From Myxococcales bacterium (GTDB taxonomy: Bacteria; Myxococcota_A; Polyangia; Palsa-1104; JAEUJZ01): a DNA stretch of 64,000 bases. Positions 52,080 through 61,058 of the stretch are shown piece after piece (position 1 is the first letter of the stretch; each line of letters begins with the position of its first letter). A model generated the notes under the pieces. The model did not search any database. It was not told the DNA's origin and was given only the letters and a program-made list of their open reading frames with translations. The stretch is taken from NCBI GenBank assembly GCA_016794505.1, contig JAEUJZ010000165.1:1-64000 (forward strand), read 5' to 3'. Position numbers and translations under genes: made by a program.

Positions 52080-53191
52080 GGCACACCTGCCAAATAGCGC
52101 TGCGCGGCCTCGCGATAAAAGTGGCGCGCGGCGGTGACCTGTTCGATGGCGACCCACTCGTCGGCAGTGTGCGAGCGCAGGCTATCGCCGGGCCCGCACT
52201 TCACGGCATCGAGATGACGCAAGAACACCCAGTCTGAACACGTTGGGCTGCCATACGCCCGGCCTGTTGGACGTGCCGCCTGCATCGCTGGCAGCAGACG
52301 TGACTCAGCCGGTGTCTCGCAGGGAACCAAGCGCTCGGACACAACATGCAGCTCGCTCTGCAGCGCCGATCGCAGCGCCGCGCCGACCTCGGCATGCGTC
52401 CACGCAGGCGTCGTGCGCAGATCGAGCAGCGCCTTGGCACTGGGCGGCGTCATGTTGCGGGCGACGCCTGCTTCCAGCATCGTCGGCGCAATGCTCGGCT
52501 GACCCAAGATCGGGTGGGGGCGATCCAAAAGCAGGCTTGGCAGCTTGACCAAGTCCGCGGCCAAGGTCAGCACCGCACTGCGATAGCTGCTCTCGCTGAC
52601 ATACGCGGCATGGCGCTGATCGCCGGTCGCGCGAAGCTCTGCCACCATCAAGCCACGCTGGGCCACGGCAAGGTCCAGGCTGGTCGGCTCGCCAATGATG
52701 GCCGCATCCAAGGCACCGCACAGCGGCACGGCGCGCCCCATCGATGTGTCGCGGGTCTCTTCGCTGTAGCCAAAGACGATCAGCAGTCGACCGCGCTCGA
52801 TCCCACCTTGCGCGTGGAGATCACGCAGCGCGCACAGCATCGCGGCCACGCTCGCCTTGGCATCGCAGGCCCCGCGACCGTACAGGCGTCCGGCTTCCAG
52901 CGACGGCACAAACGGCTCGCGCGTCCATCCAGATCCTGGCGGCACGACATCCAAGTGCGACACCAAAGCCAGCGTGGGACCAGCCGTGCGCCCAACTAGC
53001 TCGATGCGCAGCGAGGTGTCATCGCAGATCGGTGACAGGCCCTGCGCGTTGGCCCACGCGACGATCTTCTGCGCCACGTCGGCTTCTTGGCCGGACAGCG
53101 AAGGCGTCTCGACCAGCGCCCACAACAGCGCGACCTCCTCAGGCAGATCGGCCGGACAGCGCGCCGCCGCGTGGGGTTCAGCGATTGCCAT
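52076..53191 (-). CDS. argE: M20 peptidase-family deacetylase, acetylcitrulline/acetylornithine deacetylase
   Basis: A 371-residue M20 zinc enzyme. The metal and catalytic motifs are LVSHLDVVPP (His, Asp) at about 80, GRGACDAKASVAAM (metal Asp) at about 108, and GYSEET (catalytic/metal Glu pair) at about 143. The operon's carbamoyltransferase is of the N-acetylornithine type. The substrate is therefore probably N-acetylcitrulline, as in Xanthomonas, rather than N-acetylornithine. The start overlaps the argB end by 14 bp and the stop overlaps argH by ATGA. Confidence 0.85.
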   Translation of the reverse strand: MAIAEPHAAARCPADLPEEVALLWALVETPSLSGQEADVAQKIVAWANAQGLSPICDDTSLRIELVGRTAGPTLALVSHLDVVPPGSGWTREPFVPSLEAGRLYGRGACDAKASVAAMLCALRDLHAQGGIERGRLLIVFGYSEETRDTSMGRAVPLCGALDAAIIGEPTSLDLAVAQRGLMVAELRATGDQRHAAYVSESSYRSAVLTLAADLVKLPSLLLDRPHPILGQPSIAPTMLEAGVARNMTPPSAKALLDLRTTPAWTHAEVGAALRSALQSELHVVSERLVPCETPAESRLLPAMQAARPTGRAYGSPTCSDWVFLRHLDAVKCGPGDSLRSHTADEWVAIEQVTAARHFYREAAQRYLAGVP

Positions 53192-54122
53192 CGGCGAGAT
53201 CCACGCCCAGGTACGTCGCCTTTTCTTTGCGCCCGACGATCATCGTGCCGCAGCCAGCGCCCGTGAAGACCTCGAACAAGAGACCGTCGGCAGCGCGGCC
53301 ATCCAAGATGTGCGTGCGCTCGACACCGGATGTGGCGGCGCGGATGCAGGCTTCCACCTTGGGGCGCATGCCGCCGGCAATGGCGCCACTTTGCATAAGC
53401 GCCGCCAGATCATCGGGATCGGCAAAGGCGACCAGCGTCGACGGATCGCGAACATCGCGCAGCACGCCCGGCGCCCCGGTAAGAAAGATCAGCTTCTGTG
53501 CGCGCAGCGCGACGGCCAGGGCTTCCGCCAAGGTGTCGGCGTTGATGTTAAAGATCGCGCCGCTGTCATCGCCCGCCAAGCTGCCGATCACCGGAACCAT
53601 GCCCGCGTCGAGCAGCGTGTGAATGACGCGCGGATCGACGCGCACGATGTCGCCGACATGCCCAAAGTCAACGGTGCGCTCGACACCGGCATCGTCTTTG
53701 ATGATCGTCGGCGGGCGCTTGCGGGCACAGATCAGGCCGGCATCGACACCGGTCAGCCCCACCACGGCGATTCCTTCAGCGCGCAGCGTGGAAAGCAGCG
53801 TCGTGTTGAGCTGACCCGCGATCACCATCTGCACCACGTCCAGCGTCTTTTCACAGGTGATGCGACGGCCCGCGACGATCTGCGGCTCGATGCCCAAGCG
53901 CTGGCTTACAGCCGTAACCTGGGGTCCACCGCCGTGGACGACGACGATGCGCACACCCAGCGAAGACAGAAGCGCAAGCTGTGCCGCGACGCGGCTGCGC
54001 ACATCGGCTTTTTCCAAGATCTCGCCGCCTAGCTTCACCACAAAGACGTGGTCGCGATAGGCGCGCACATAGCGCAGCGCTCCCTTGAGTCCGGCAATGC
54101 TGCGGCTGTCGTCTGCGATCAT
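53178..54122 (-). CDS. argB: N-acetylglutamate kinase
   Basis: A 314-residue amino acid kinase. It has FVVKLGGEILE at about 30, IVVVHGGGPQV at about 62, GLTGVDAGL, and the nucleotide-binding INADTLAEALAVAL and GGMRPKVEAC. It phosphorylates N-acetylglutamate, the second step. It has no fused acetyltransferase (GNAT) domain that would supply the first step. The ATG at 54122 overlaps the argF' stop (ATGA); a GTG six bases upstream is the alternative. Confidence 0.94.
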   Translation of the reverse strand: MIADDSRSIAGLKGALRYVRAYRDHVFVVKLGGEILEKADVRSRVAAQLALLSSLGVRIVVVHGGGPQVTAVSQRLGIEPQIVAGRRITCEKTLDVVQMVIAGQLNTTLLSTLRAEGIAVVGLTGVDAGLICARKRPPTIIKDDAGVERTVDFGHVGDIVRVDPRVIHTLLDAGMVPVIGSLAGDDSGAIFNINADTLAEALAVALRAQKLIFLTGAPGVLRDVRDPSTLVAFADPDDLAALMQSGAIAGGMRPKVEACIRAATSGVERTHILDGRAADGLLFEVFTGAGCGTMIVGRKEKATYLGVDLADGNR

Positions 54123-55162
54123 GAGCACACCTCGTTCCCTAGCGCTGACTCGTCGGCGAGCATTCGCAAGAGCAGCGCGCGTTGGACATGCAAGCGGTTC
54201 TCGGCCTGGTCGATGACAGCGGCCTGCGGACCATCGAGCACGTCTTCATCGATCTCGACATTGCGGCGCACCGGCAAGCAGTGCATGACAAAGGCCGATG
54301 GTGCGGCCCGATTGAGCAGCGCGGTGCTGAACTTCCAGCCACGGTGCGGAACGCGCAGGGCGGCTTCGTCGTCTGGCCGACCAAAGCAGCGCACGGCGCC
54401 CCATGACTTCACATAGACCGCCTCGGCTCCGTTCAGCGCAGCGCTTTGATCGTGCGTGATCTGCAGCGATCCACCAGCGCCTTGTGCAGCCCGCTCGATC
54501 GCCGATATGTCATCGGCATCGAGATCAAAGCCCGGCGGATGCGCAATCGTCACCTGCATGCCAAGCTGCGCGGCAGCAAGCGCCGCGCTGGCCGGTACTG
54601 CCGTCGGCAGCGCCTTGGGATGAGGGCCCCAAGTCAGCGTGAAGCGGCGTCCCTGCGTGACCCCCAAGCGCTCGCGCAGAAGCAGCGCATCGGCCAGGCC
54701 CTGGCACGGATGACGGCGCGTCGATTCCAAGTTGATCAGCGGCTTTTCGCAGTACTGCGCAAAGTCGCGCAGCGTGCGATCGTGCCGCTCTTCATCCCAG
54801 CTTGTGCCTTTGGGAAAGGCGCGCAGCGCAACGGCATCGGCATAGCGACCGAGCACGCGCGCTGCTTCGGCGATGTGCTCGACGCTGGCGCCATCCATGA
54901 CGACGCCGCGACGCGTCTCAAGCGCCCAGCTACTGCGACCGGGCTCTAGCACGACGGCGTGGCCACCGTGGCGCACCATCGCGACTTCAAAGCTGGTGCG
55001 CGTGCGCAGGCTGGGATCCATAAAGACCATGGTCAGCACGCGACCGCGCAGCGCCTGATCGGCGCGCAGGCGACCGCTCTTAAGCTGCGCGGCCAGATCC
55101 AAGATCTGCGCGAATTCCGTCGGGGATAGATCGGTGGTGTCCAGAAAGTCACGAGCCTTCAT
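54119..55162 (-). CDS. argF': N-acetylornithine carbamoyltransferase
   Basis: A 347-residue transcarbamylase. The carbamoyl phosphate motif is DPSLRTRTSFE. Features of the acetylornithine type, not ordinary ornithine transcarbamylase, are MDGASVEHIAEAARVLGRY, LTWGPHPKALPTAVPAS, and HCLPVRRNVEID in place of a plain HCLPA. The W-x-x-E stretch (SSWALET) keeps the Glu that, from memory of the Xanthomonas enzyme, favours the acetyl over the succinyl substrate. The product is N-acetylcitrulline, later deacetylated by the argE product. It overlaps argD and argB by ATGA. Confidence 0.88.
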   Translation of the reverse strand: MKARDFLDTTDLSPTEFAQILDLAAQLKSGRLRADQALRGRVLTMVFMDPSLRTRTSFEVAMVRHGGHAVVLEPGRSSWALETRRGVVMDGASVEHIAEAARVLGRYADAVALRAFPKGTSWDEERHDRTLRDFAQYCEKPLINLESTRRHPCQGLADALLLRERLGVTQGRRFTLTWGPHPKALPTAVPASAALAAAQLGMQVTIAHPPGFDLDADDISAIERAAQGAGGSLQITHDQSAALNGAEAVYVKSWGAVRCFGRPDDEAALRVPHRGWKFSTALLNRAAPSAFVMHCLPVRRNVEIDEDVLDGPQAAVIDQAENRLHVQRALLLRMLADESALGNEVCS

Positions 55163-56319
55163 GCAAGAACCTCGGCCAGCGCGGAAAGAAGCTGGCTCGC
55201 CTGATCCGTGGTGAAAGAAAGGGGGGGCAGCAAGCGCAGCACGCTGGGATCGGCAGCGGTGCCGGTGAGAATGCGACGCGCAAACAGAGCCTTCTGCACG
55301 TCGGCAGCCGGCCGCGCAAGTCGCAGGCCCAGCAGCAGCCCACGCCCCTGCACCGCGCGGATCGCTTGCGGCCCCAACGCAAGCGCCCCCTCGCAAAGCA
55401 GAGCCGAGACACGACGCACGTTTTCCAAGAGCCGCTCGTCCTCGATCACCCGCAGCGTCGCGCGGGCTGCAGCGCAGGGCACCGGCCCGCCGCCAAACGT
55501 GCTGCCCAGATCGCCGGTATGGACCGTCGCGGCGATGCTGGCCGTGGTGATCATCGCGCCGATCGGCAGACCCGATGCCAAGCCCTTGGCCAAGGTGATG
55601 AAGTCAGGGGTCACGCCAAACGACTCGGCCGCCGTGAAGTGGCCGGTGCGCCCGACGCCGCACTGCACTTCGTCAAAGATCAGCAGAGCCCCACGTTCGT
55701 CACACAGCCGACGGGCCGCAGTGAGAAACTCGACAGAACAGGCGCGAGCGCCGGCCATGCCCTGCACGGGCTCGACGATGACGGCTGCGATCTGATCGTC
55801 GATGGCGGCCTGCAGCGCGGCGAGATCGTCGAAGGGCACCATGCGCCCCAAAGGCAAGCCAGCACGGCGAGCCGTGGCCGCGAATTTTTCACCCCAGGTC
55901 ACAGCCTGCGTCGCAGCCGTGCGACCGTGAAAGCTGCCTTCCAGCGCGACGATCCGGCTGCGGCCGGTCTGCTTGCGCGCCAAATGCAAGGCATTTTCAT
56001 TTGCTTCCGCGCCCGAGTTGCAGAAAAACACCGAGGACAGCGGCTGGGGGCAGCGCTGGACCAGATCCGCGGCCAGGGCTTCACGCACCGGATGCGGAAG
56101 CGCGGTCGAATAAAACAAAAGCTGCGCCGCCTGTTCGCTGATGGCGCGCACCACGGCGGGGTGACTGTGGCCGGTCGCAGCGACGGCGTGACCACCATAG
56201 GCATCGAGCCAGGCGTTGCCGTCGCCATCGAACAGCAGCGAGCCGCGGCCCGATACCGGGACCAGAGGAAGCTGGGCATAAACCGGCAACAGCGCCGGCA
56301 CGGATGGAGTGCCTAACAT
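55159..56319 (-). CDS. argD: Acetylornithine aminotransferase
   Basis: A 386-residue PLP enzyme (class III aminotransferase). It has NSGAEANENALHLAR, SFHGRTAATQA, LIFDEVQCGVGRTG and the PLP-lysine segment TLAKGLASGLPIGAM. It converts N-acetylglutamate semialdehyde into N-acetylornithine, which then goes to the argF' product. The start overlaps argC by 7 bp. Confidence 0.94.
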   Translation of the reverse strand: MLGTPSVPALLPVYAQLPLVPVSGRGSLLFDGDGNAWLDAYGGHAVAATGHSHPAVVRAISEQAAQLLFYSTALPHPVREALAADLVQRCPQPLSSVFFCNSGAEANENALHLARKQTGRSRIVALEGSFHGRTAATQAVTWGEKFAATARRAGLPLGRMVPFDDLAALQAAIDDQIAAVIVEPVQGMAGARACSVEFLTAARRLCDERGALLIFDEVQCGVGRTGHFTAAESFGVTPDFITLAKGLASGLPIGAMITTASIAATVHTGDLGSTFGGGPVPCAAARATLRVIEDERLLENVRRVSALLCEGALALGPQAIRAVQGRGLLLGLRLARPAADVQKALFARRILTGTAADPSVLRLLPPLSFTTDQASQLLSALAEVLA

Positions 56320-57395
56320 GGGTACGCTCCCAGCGCGGCGAGGCCGCAGGCTTCGGGCCAGCCGATGGCCAGGTTCATGCTCTGCACGGCCTGACCCGCC
56401 GCCCCTTTTAATAGGTTGTCGATCGCGATCGTGACGTGTACCTCGCGCCCATCGCGGCTCTGCGCACCAAAAAGCAGGGCTTGACTGGTCAGGATCGCGT
56501 GCGTTAGCTCAGGCGGCTCGTCGGTGATCTGGACCAGGGGACGATCGGCGTATGCCGCATGCAGCGCGGCATGCACAGCTCCAGCGGGCAGCGGCTGGGG
56601 CAGGCAGGCGTGCAGCGTCAAATAGATGCCGCGCACCATCGGGCCCGAGTGGGCCAGCAAGCGCGCGTGGGCGTCGGGACGGCCGGTGAAGGCACGCCAG
56701 CCTTGCAGGATCTCGGCTTCGTGCCGATGCTTCAGCACGGAATACGCGAACAGGTTGTGGGCGCGAGCCGGGTGATGCGTGGTGTCGCGCGGCTTGGCCC
56801 CTGCCCCGCTGGATCCAGTGACGGCAAACAGCGACGGTGTCACGCCCGCCAAGAGCGTGCGCAGCGGATACAGAGCAAGCTGTGCCGCGGTGGCAAAGCA
56901 GCCGGGCGCGGCGATGGCCCGCACTCCGCGCAGGCCCGTGCCGACGACATCGGCCAGGCCATACACGAACGAAGACAAGAGCGCAGGGCTTGGATGCGGG
57001 CCGTAATACGCGGCATACAGCTCAGGATCAGCGACACGATAATCGGCCGAAAGATCGACAATCAGCCGAGGCTGCGCAGCCCATAGCGCATCCATGATGG
57101 CGCTGGATTCACCGTGATCGAGTGCGATGAATACGACGTCGTGCTCCTGCGCTCGTCGCGCTAGCTCTTCGCGATCGCCGCCGATAAATGTCTGCGGACC
57201 CAGCGGGGCCAGGTGTCGATGCACAGATGCGATGGGCTTGTGGGCGGCGCTGCGGCTGTGCGCGGTGACGCGGGCGATGCGTGGATGCGCAAACAACAGG
57301 CGCAGTAGCTCTCCACCGACGTAACCGGCCGAGCCGATGACCAGCGCGCGAACCGAGTCGGGGCTGGATGTCTGATCTGCGGGATGCGAATTCAT
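56313..57395 (-). CDS. argC: N-acetyl-gamma-glutamyl-phosphate reductase
   Basis: A 360-residue NADPH enzyme. The Rossmann start is VIGSAGYVGGELLRLLFAHP, and the catalytic cysteine lies in AIAAPGCFATAAQLAL (about 155). A later HRHEAEI-type stretch is the substrate region. It follows argB in the pathway. The ATG overlaps the stop of the preceding P-loop gene (ATGA). Confidence 0.94.
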   Translation of the reverse strand: MNSHPADQTSSPDSVRALVIGSAGYVGGELLRLLFAHPRIARVTAHSRSAAHKPIASVHRHLAPLGPQTFIGGDREELARRAQEHDVVFIALDHGESSAIMDALWAAQPRLIVDLSADYRVADPELYAAYYGPHPSPALLSSFVYGLADVVGTGLRGVRAIAAPGCFATAAQLALYPLRTLLAGVTPSLFAVTGSSGAGAKPRDTTHHPARAHNLFAYSVLKHRHEAEILQGWRAFTGRPDAHARLLAHSGPMVRGIYLTLHACLPQPLPAGAVHAALHAAYADRPLVQITDEPPELTHAILTSQALLFGAQSRDGREVHVTIAIDNLLKGAAGQAVQSMNLAIGWPEACGLAALGAYPC

Positions 57396-58516
57396 CCGGG
57401 CTGCCCCAGCACGAGACGCTCGCTTTGCGCCTCGCGATGCGCGGCCATGCTGGGCAGCTTCGCAGAGAGCGCCGACAACACCACCGACAACAAGCCCTTG
57501 GCATCGCGGCGCGCGTTGTGCGCGGGCAAGCCCAGCGCGCTCTGGATGTAGTTCAGGCCGACCTCGTTGTCGGTGCAGGGACCGGTGAGGACCGTGGCCG
57601 GAATGCCGTACTGCGTGCGCAGGATCTCGACGGCGCCCCAGCAGCCCACGGGATCGGGCGCGGCCACCACGAAGGCGCCCGCGGCGCTGCGAAGCTCGGG
57701 ATCCGACAGGATGTCCTGCACGCCGTATTCGCCGAGGATGCCGTCGCCTAGCTCAGCGACAACGACATCGGGCTTGGCATCGGCGAGGCGATTGAGCAAG
57801 CCCTTGGCCGTGGTGACGGCGACGCTTCCGCGCGTGCTAGGCAGACCGCAGTCGGAAAATGTCAGCGCACTGATCGCCCCCGCATCCAGCATGTGCAGCG
57901 AGTCGCGCATCAGCGAGACCCCCGTCAGTTTGCAGGCACCGACGGCCAAGCCCGACTTGCTCAAGCCACGCACAAGCTCGCTGGCGGCAACGGTCTTGCC
58001 GGTGTTCATGCAGGTGCCCGCGACATAGACGATGGGAAAGGGAATGCGCAGCGTGTCGGCGGGTGGTATCGCCGCCTCTTTGATGTGGGCGGGGCGGCCG
58101 ATGCGATCGCCGAGCGCGGGAAAGCTCAGCACAGCGCCCAGGACCTCGGCGCGAAACGGCGGACCAAGCTCTGGGCTCGACGAGGTGCAGCGACCCAGCA
58201 CACCGCCCAGGTTCAGCACGTGAACGGTGTCGCCGACCGCAAGACGCTCGGGAACTTCACCGGCATAGCCATGCAGCGCGCGACGATACCCCAGCGTGCC
58301 GGCCAAGATATCACCGGCCCGCAGCGGCACCATGCGCCCACTGAGATCTTCGACGCTGTTATACGTCGTCTTGTCGTCGAGGATTCGCACCGCCAAGACG
58401 TATCCTTCCGCGGACACAATCTGGCTGCCGATGATGACGTTCTTGCTGATGCGCGCGTTCTTGGTCGAAGACGCGATGCGATCCAAGCGCAGGCGCGTGG
58501 TGTCCATCATGGTCAT
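57392..58516 (-). CDS. P-loop protein of unknown function in the arginine operon
   Basis: A 374-residue protein lying between argG and argC, overlapping both by ATGA. An N-terminal beta-rich domain (about 1-140) is followed by a P-loop domain: VAGTCMNTGKTVAASELVRG (P-loop at about 167-175), then CKLTGVSLMRDS, FSDCGLPST, and DVVVAELGDGILGEYG. The fold recalls dethiobiotin synthetase, MobB and DUF1611-type proteins. It is not a known arginine enzyme. From memory, a DUF1611 relative (DgcN) is reported as a glutamate N-acetyltransferase, and no ArgA or ArgJ is seen here, so it may supply N-acetylglutamate. That is a hypothesis; similarity to DUF1611 itself is not certain. Confidence 0.6.
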   Translation of the reverse strand: MTMMDTTRLRLDRIASSTKNARISKNVIIGSQIVSAEGYVLAVRILDDKTTYNSVEDLSGRMVPLRAGDILAGTLGYRRALHGYAGEVPERLAVGDTVHVLNLGGVLGRCTSSSPELGPPFRAEVLGAVLSFPALGDRIGRPAHIKEAAIPPADTLRIPFPIVYVAGTCMNTGKTVAASELVRGLSKSGLAVGACKLTGVSLMRDSLHMLDAGAISALTFSDCGLPSTRGSVAVTTAKGLLNRLADAKPDVVVAELGDGILGEYGVQDILSDPELRSAAGAFVVAAPDPVGCWGAVEILRTQYGIPATVLTGPCTDNEVGLNYIQSALGLPAHNARRDAKGLLSVVLSALSAKLPSMAAHREAQSERLVLGQPG

Positions 58517-59733
58517 GGCGTGCCGCTCTCTGACTTCTTGCCGCGCTCGCCCGCTTGCGCTGCGATCAGCGAGGCCACCGCTGACACGCGAGCAAAGCCG
58601 CGCGCTTCTTCGCCGGTCCACAGGCGGTTTTCTTCGCCATACGTCGCGATGCTGCGATCCATCAGTGAGTACGGACTGCGCACGCCGACCGTCTGGAAGT
58701 GACCGGGGGCCAGATGGATCCGCGTGTCGCCCGTGACGCGCTGCTGGCTGCTTTCCATCAGCGCTTCAATGTCCCGTAGTGCCGGATCGAAGTACTGTCC
58801 TTCGTGCAGGCGATCGCCATAAAAGCGCGCCAAGTGATCTTTCCAAAACGCCTGCGTGCGCGTCAGCACCAGCTTTTCAAGCTCGCGATGCGCCGCGATC
58901 AACACAAGCGCGGCGCCAGCTTCAAAGCCTACGCGACCTTTGATGCCAAGCGCGGTCTCGCCCATGTGAACGCTGCGGCCAACGCCGTACTGCTCGCACA
59001 GCGCGCCAAGTCGATCGATCAGCTCGGCCCCACGCAGCATCGTTCCGTCGAGAGAAACCGGCACGCCGCGCTGCCAGCCGATGATCAGCGCACGCGCCTC
59101 TAGCGTGGGATCGGGTGGATTCAGAAGCTCGGCGGGCGGGCTCTGCCAAGGATCGTGTGTCCAGCCGCCGCCCCAGGTTGTGCCCCACAGACCGCGGTTT
59201 ACTGAGTACGCGCTGGCTCGCTCTGGCACGGGCAAGCCGCGCGCTTTTAGGTACGCGATCGAGTCTTCGCGGCGCACGCCTTCATCGCGGATCGGCGTCA
59301 CGATGCGAAGCTGCGGTGAGAGCACGCGCAGCGCGACATCGAAGCGGATCTGATCGTTGCCTGCTCCCGTCGAGCCGTGGGCCACCGCGACAGCGCCGAT
59401 GCTCTGCGCGACTTCACAGACCGAGATCGCTTGCTGCGTGCGCTCGGCCGCGACCGACAGCGGATAGACCTCGCCGCGCAAGACGTTGCCGTAGATCAGC
59501 GGTCGCACAAAGCGGCTGAACACCGCATCGACCGCGTCGACTTCGTGGTGCTGAGCGCAGCCGACCGCGCGGGCTTGCTGCGCGATCGCCGCTCGCTCCT
59601 GCGCGCTGACGCCGCCCGTGTGGACATAGACCGTGTGAACTTCCCAGCCGCTCTCGGCCAGCTTGGGCACGCAGTACGAGGTGTCGAGTCCGCCGGAAAA
59701 AGCGAGTGCAATGCGCTTCGATTCATTTTGCAT
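58513..59733 (-). CDS. argG: Argininosuccinate synthase
   Basis: A 406-residue ATP-pyrophosphatase enzyme joining citrulline and aspartate. The P-loop IALAFSGGLDTSYCV is at the N-terminus. A VAHGSTGAGNDQIRF motif and the GLWGTTWGGGW segment are further family marks. It is the first gene of the operon. The ATG at 59733 is preceded almost directly by the ARG-box candidate and no clear Shine-Dalgarno, so the message may be leaderless or start further in. Confidence 0.93.
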   Translation of the reverse strand: MQNESKRIALAFSGGLDTSYCVPKLAESGWEVHTVYVHTGGVSAQERAAIAQQARAVGCAQHHEVDAVDAVFSRFVRPLIYGNVLRGEVYPLSVAAERTQQAISVCEVAQSIGAVAVAHGSTGAGNDQIRFDVALRVLSPQLRIVTPIRDEGVRREDSIAYLKARGLPVPERASAYSVNRGLWGTTWGGGWTHDPWQSPPAELLNPPDPTLEARALIIGWQRGVPVSLDGTMLRGAELIDRLGALCEQYGVGRSVHMGETALGIKGRVGFEAGAALVLIAAHRELEKLVLTRTQAFWKDHLARFYGDRLHEGQYFDPALRDIEALMESSQQRVTGDTRIHLAPGHFQTVGVRSPYSLMDRSIATYGEENRLWTGEEARGFARVSAVASLIAAQAGERGKKSESGTP

Positions 59734-59735
59734 AG

Positions 59736-59749
59736 TGCATATACATGCA
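59736..59749. promoter_or_regulatory. Candidate ARG box (ArgR operator)
   Basis: On the minus strand TGCAT-GTAT-ATGCA, two half-sites with a 4-nt spacer as in the ARG-box pattern TGAAT-N4-ATTCA, directly upstream of argG. It sits in the 176-bp divergent region shared with carA. A further TGCATAAATGAATA-like stretch covers the carA start, but it is not symmetric and counts as weak. Confidence 0.55.
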
Positions 59750-59909
59750 GTTTTTACGATCGCCCTGCAAGCAAAAATCCACGCCCGCCGCCGGCCTGGG
59801 TCTGGGCAGATTTTGTGAAATTTCGTCGATAACTCCCGTTGACTCAGCGGTCAGAGTGGTTCATCTTGCGGGCAGTCGTCGAACTGCATAGAACACCGGA
59901 TTTGCATAA

Positions 59910-61058
59910 ATGAATAATTACAGCCCTGCCCCTGCGGCGCCCACTCGGCTGATCTTGGCCGATGGCAGCACCTTTTTCGGGCGCTCGTTTGGCGCGCCGT
60001 GCGAGGTGCGCGGCGAAGTGGTGTTTCACACCGGACTGGTTGGCTATGTCGAAGCGCTGACCGATCCCTCGTACCGCGGTCAGATCTTGGCGCTGACGTA
60101 TCCGCTGCAAGGCAACTACGGCGTACCCAGTGCCAACGAGCGCGAGCAAACGGCGGCACCGGTCTTTGAGTCGGATCGCATCCAAGTCGCCGGTCTGATC
60201 GTTGCGCAACACACCGCGATCCCCAGCCATCACGCGGCGCAAAAGAGCCTGGGAACGTGGCTGCATGAACACGGCGTGCCAGCGCTTTCCGGCATCGATA
60301 CGCGGGCGCTGACCAAGCGCCTGCGCCAGCACGGCACACTGACTGGCGCGCTGCTTTGCGACAGCACCGATGACGCACTGGGTCTTTCCTGCGCACCGCG
60401 CACCGACATGGCAAGCGTCGCGCTGGCCGTGCAGCCGCGCCAGGTACGAACGTATGAAGGCGCCGGCCCGCGCATCTTGGTCTTGGACACCGGCTGCAAA
60501 GAATCAATCGTCACGTCGCTTTTGCAGCGTGGGGCTGCGGTGGTGCGCGCCCCGGCTTCGGGCCCGTGGGAAGCGCTGCTTGCGGACTGCGACGGCGTGC
60601 TTTTGGGCAACGGCCCCGGCGACCCCAAAGATCTGCCGCAGCTTGTCGATCGCATTCGCAAGTTGTTTGCATTTCGTGCCGGCAGCCTGCCGCTGTTTGG
60701 CATCTGCCTGGGGCATCAGCTTCTTGCGCGGGCCGCCGGAGCCGAGACGTACAAGCTGCCTTTCGGGCATCGCTCGCACAATCAGCCGGTCTTGGATCTG
60801 ATGTCGCGGCGCGCCTATGTCACCAGTCAGAACCATGGCTATGCCGTCGATGATGCGACGCTGCCGCCCGACTTTACGCCGTGGTTCGTCAGCCTAAATG
60901 ACGGCACCAGTGAAGGCATGCGCCATCGCTATCGCCCAGTCTTGTCGGTGCAGTTCCACCCGGAAGCCGCGGCCGGTCCGCGCGACACCGCGTTTTTGTT
61001 CGACGAGTTCCTGCGTATGGTCACCACGCTAAAAAGCAGTCAGGCGGTGCGGGCATGA
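59910..61058 (+). CDS. carA: Carbamoyl-phosphate synthase small (glutaminase) subunit
   Basis: A 382-residue subunit that hydrolyses glutamine for the synthetase. The N-terminal domain has GEVVFHTGLVGYVEALTDPS. The class I glutaminase domain has GICLGHQLLA (catalytic Cys at about 266) and SVQFHPEA (His and Glu at about 349). Details such as SQNHGYAVDD and FGHRSHNQPVLD resemble the CAD/eukaryotic CPSase glutaminase rather than the usual bacterial CarA. A -35-like TTGACT lies at 59839. The stop overlaps carB (ATGA). Confidence 0.93.
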   Translation: MNNYSPAPAAPTRLILADGSTFFGRSFGAPCEVRGEVVFHTGLVGYVEALTDPSYRGQILALTYPLQGNYGVPSANEREQTAAPVFESDRIQVAGLIVAQHTAIPSHHAAQKSLGTWLHEHGVPALSGIDTRALTKRLRQHGTLTGALLCDSTDDALGLSCAPRTDMASVALAVQPRQVRTYEGAGPRILVLDTGCKESIVTSLLQRGAAVVRAPASGPWEALLADCDGVLLGNGPGDPKDLPQLVDRIRKLFAFRAGSLPLFGICLGHQLLARAAGAETYKLPFGHRSHNQPVLDLMSRRAYVTSQNHGYAVDDATLPPDFTPWFVSLNDGTSEGMRHRYRPVLSVQFHPEAAAGPRDTAFLFDEFLRMVTTLKSSQAVRA

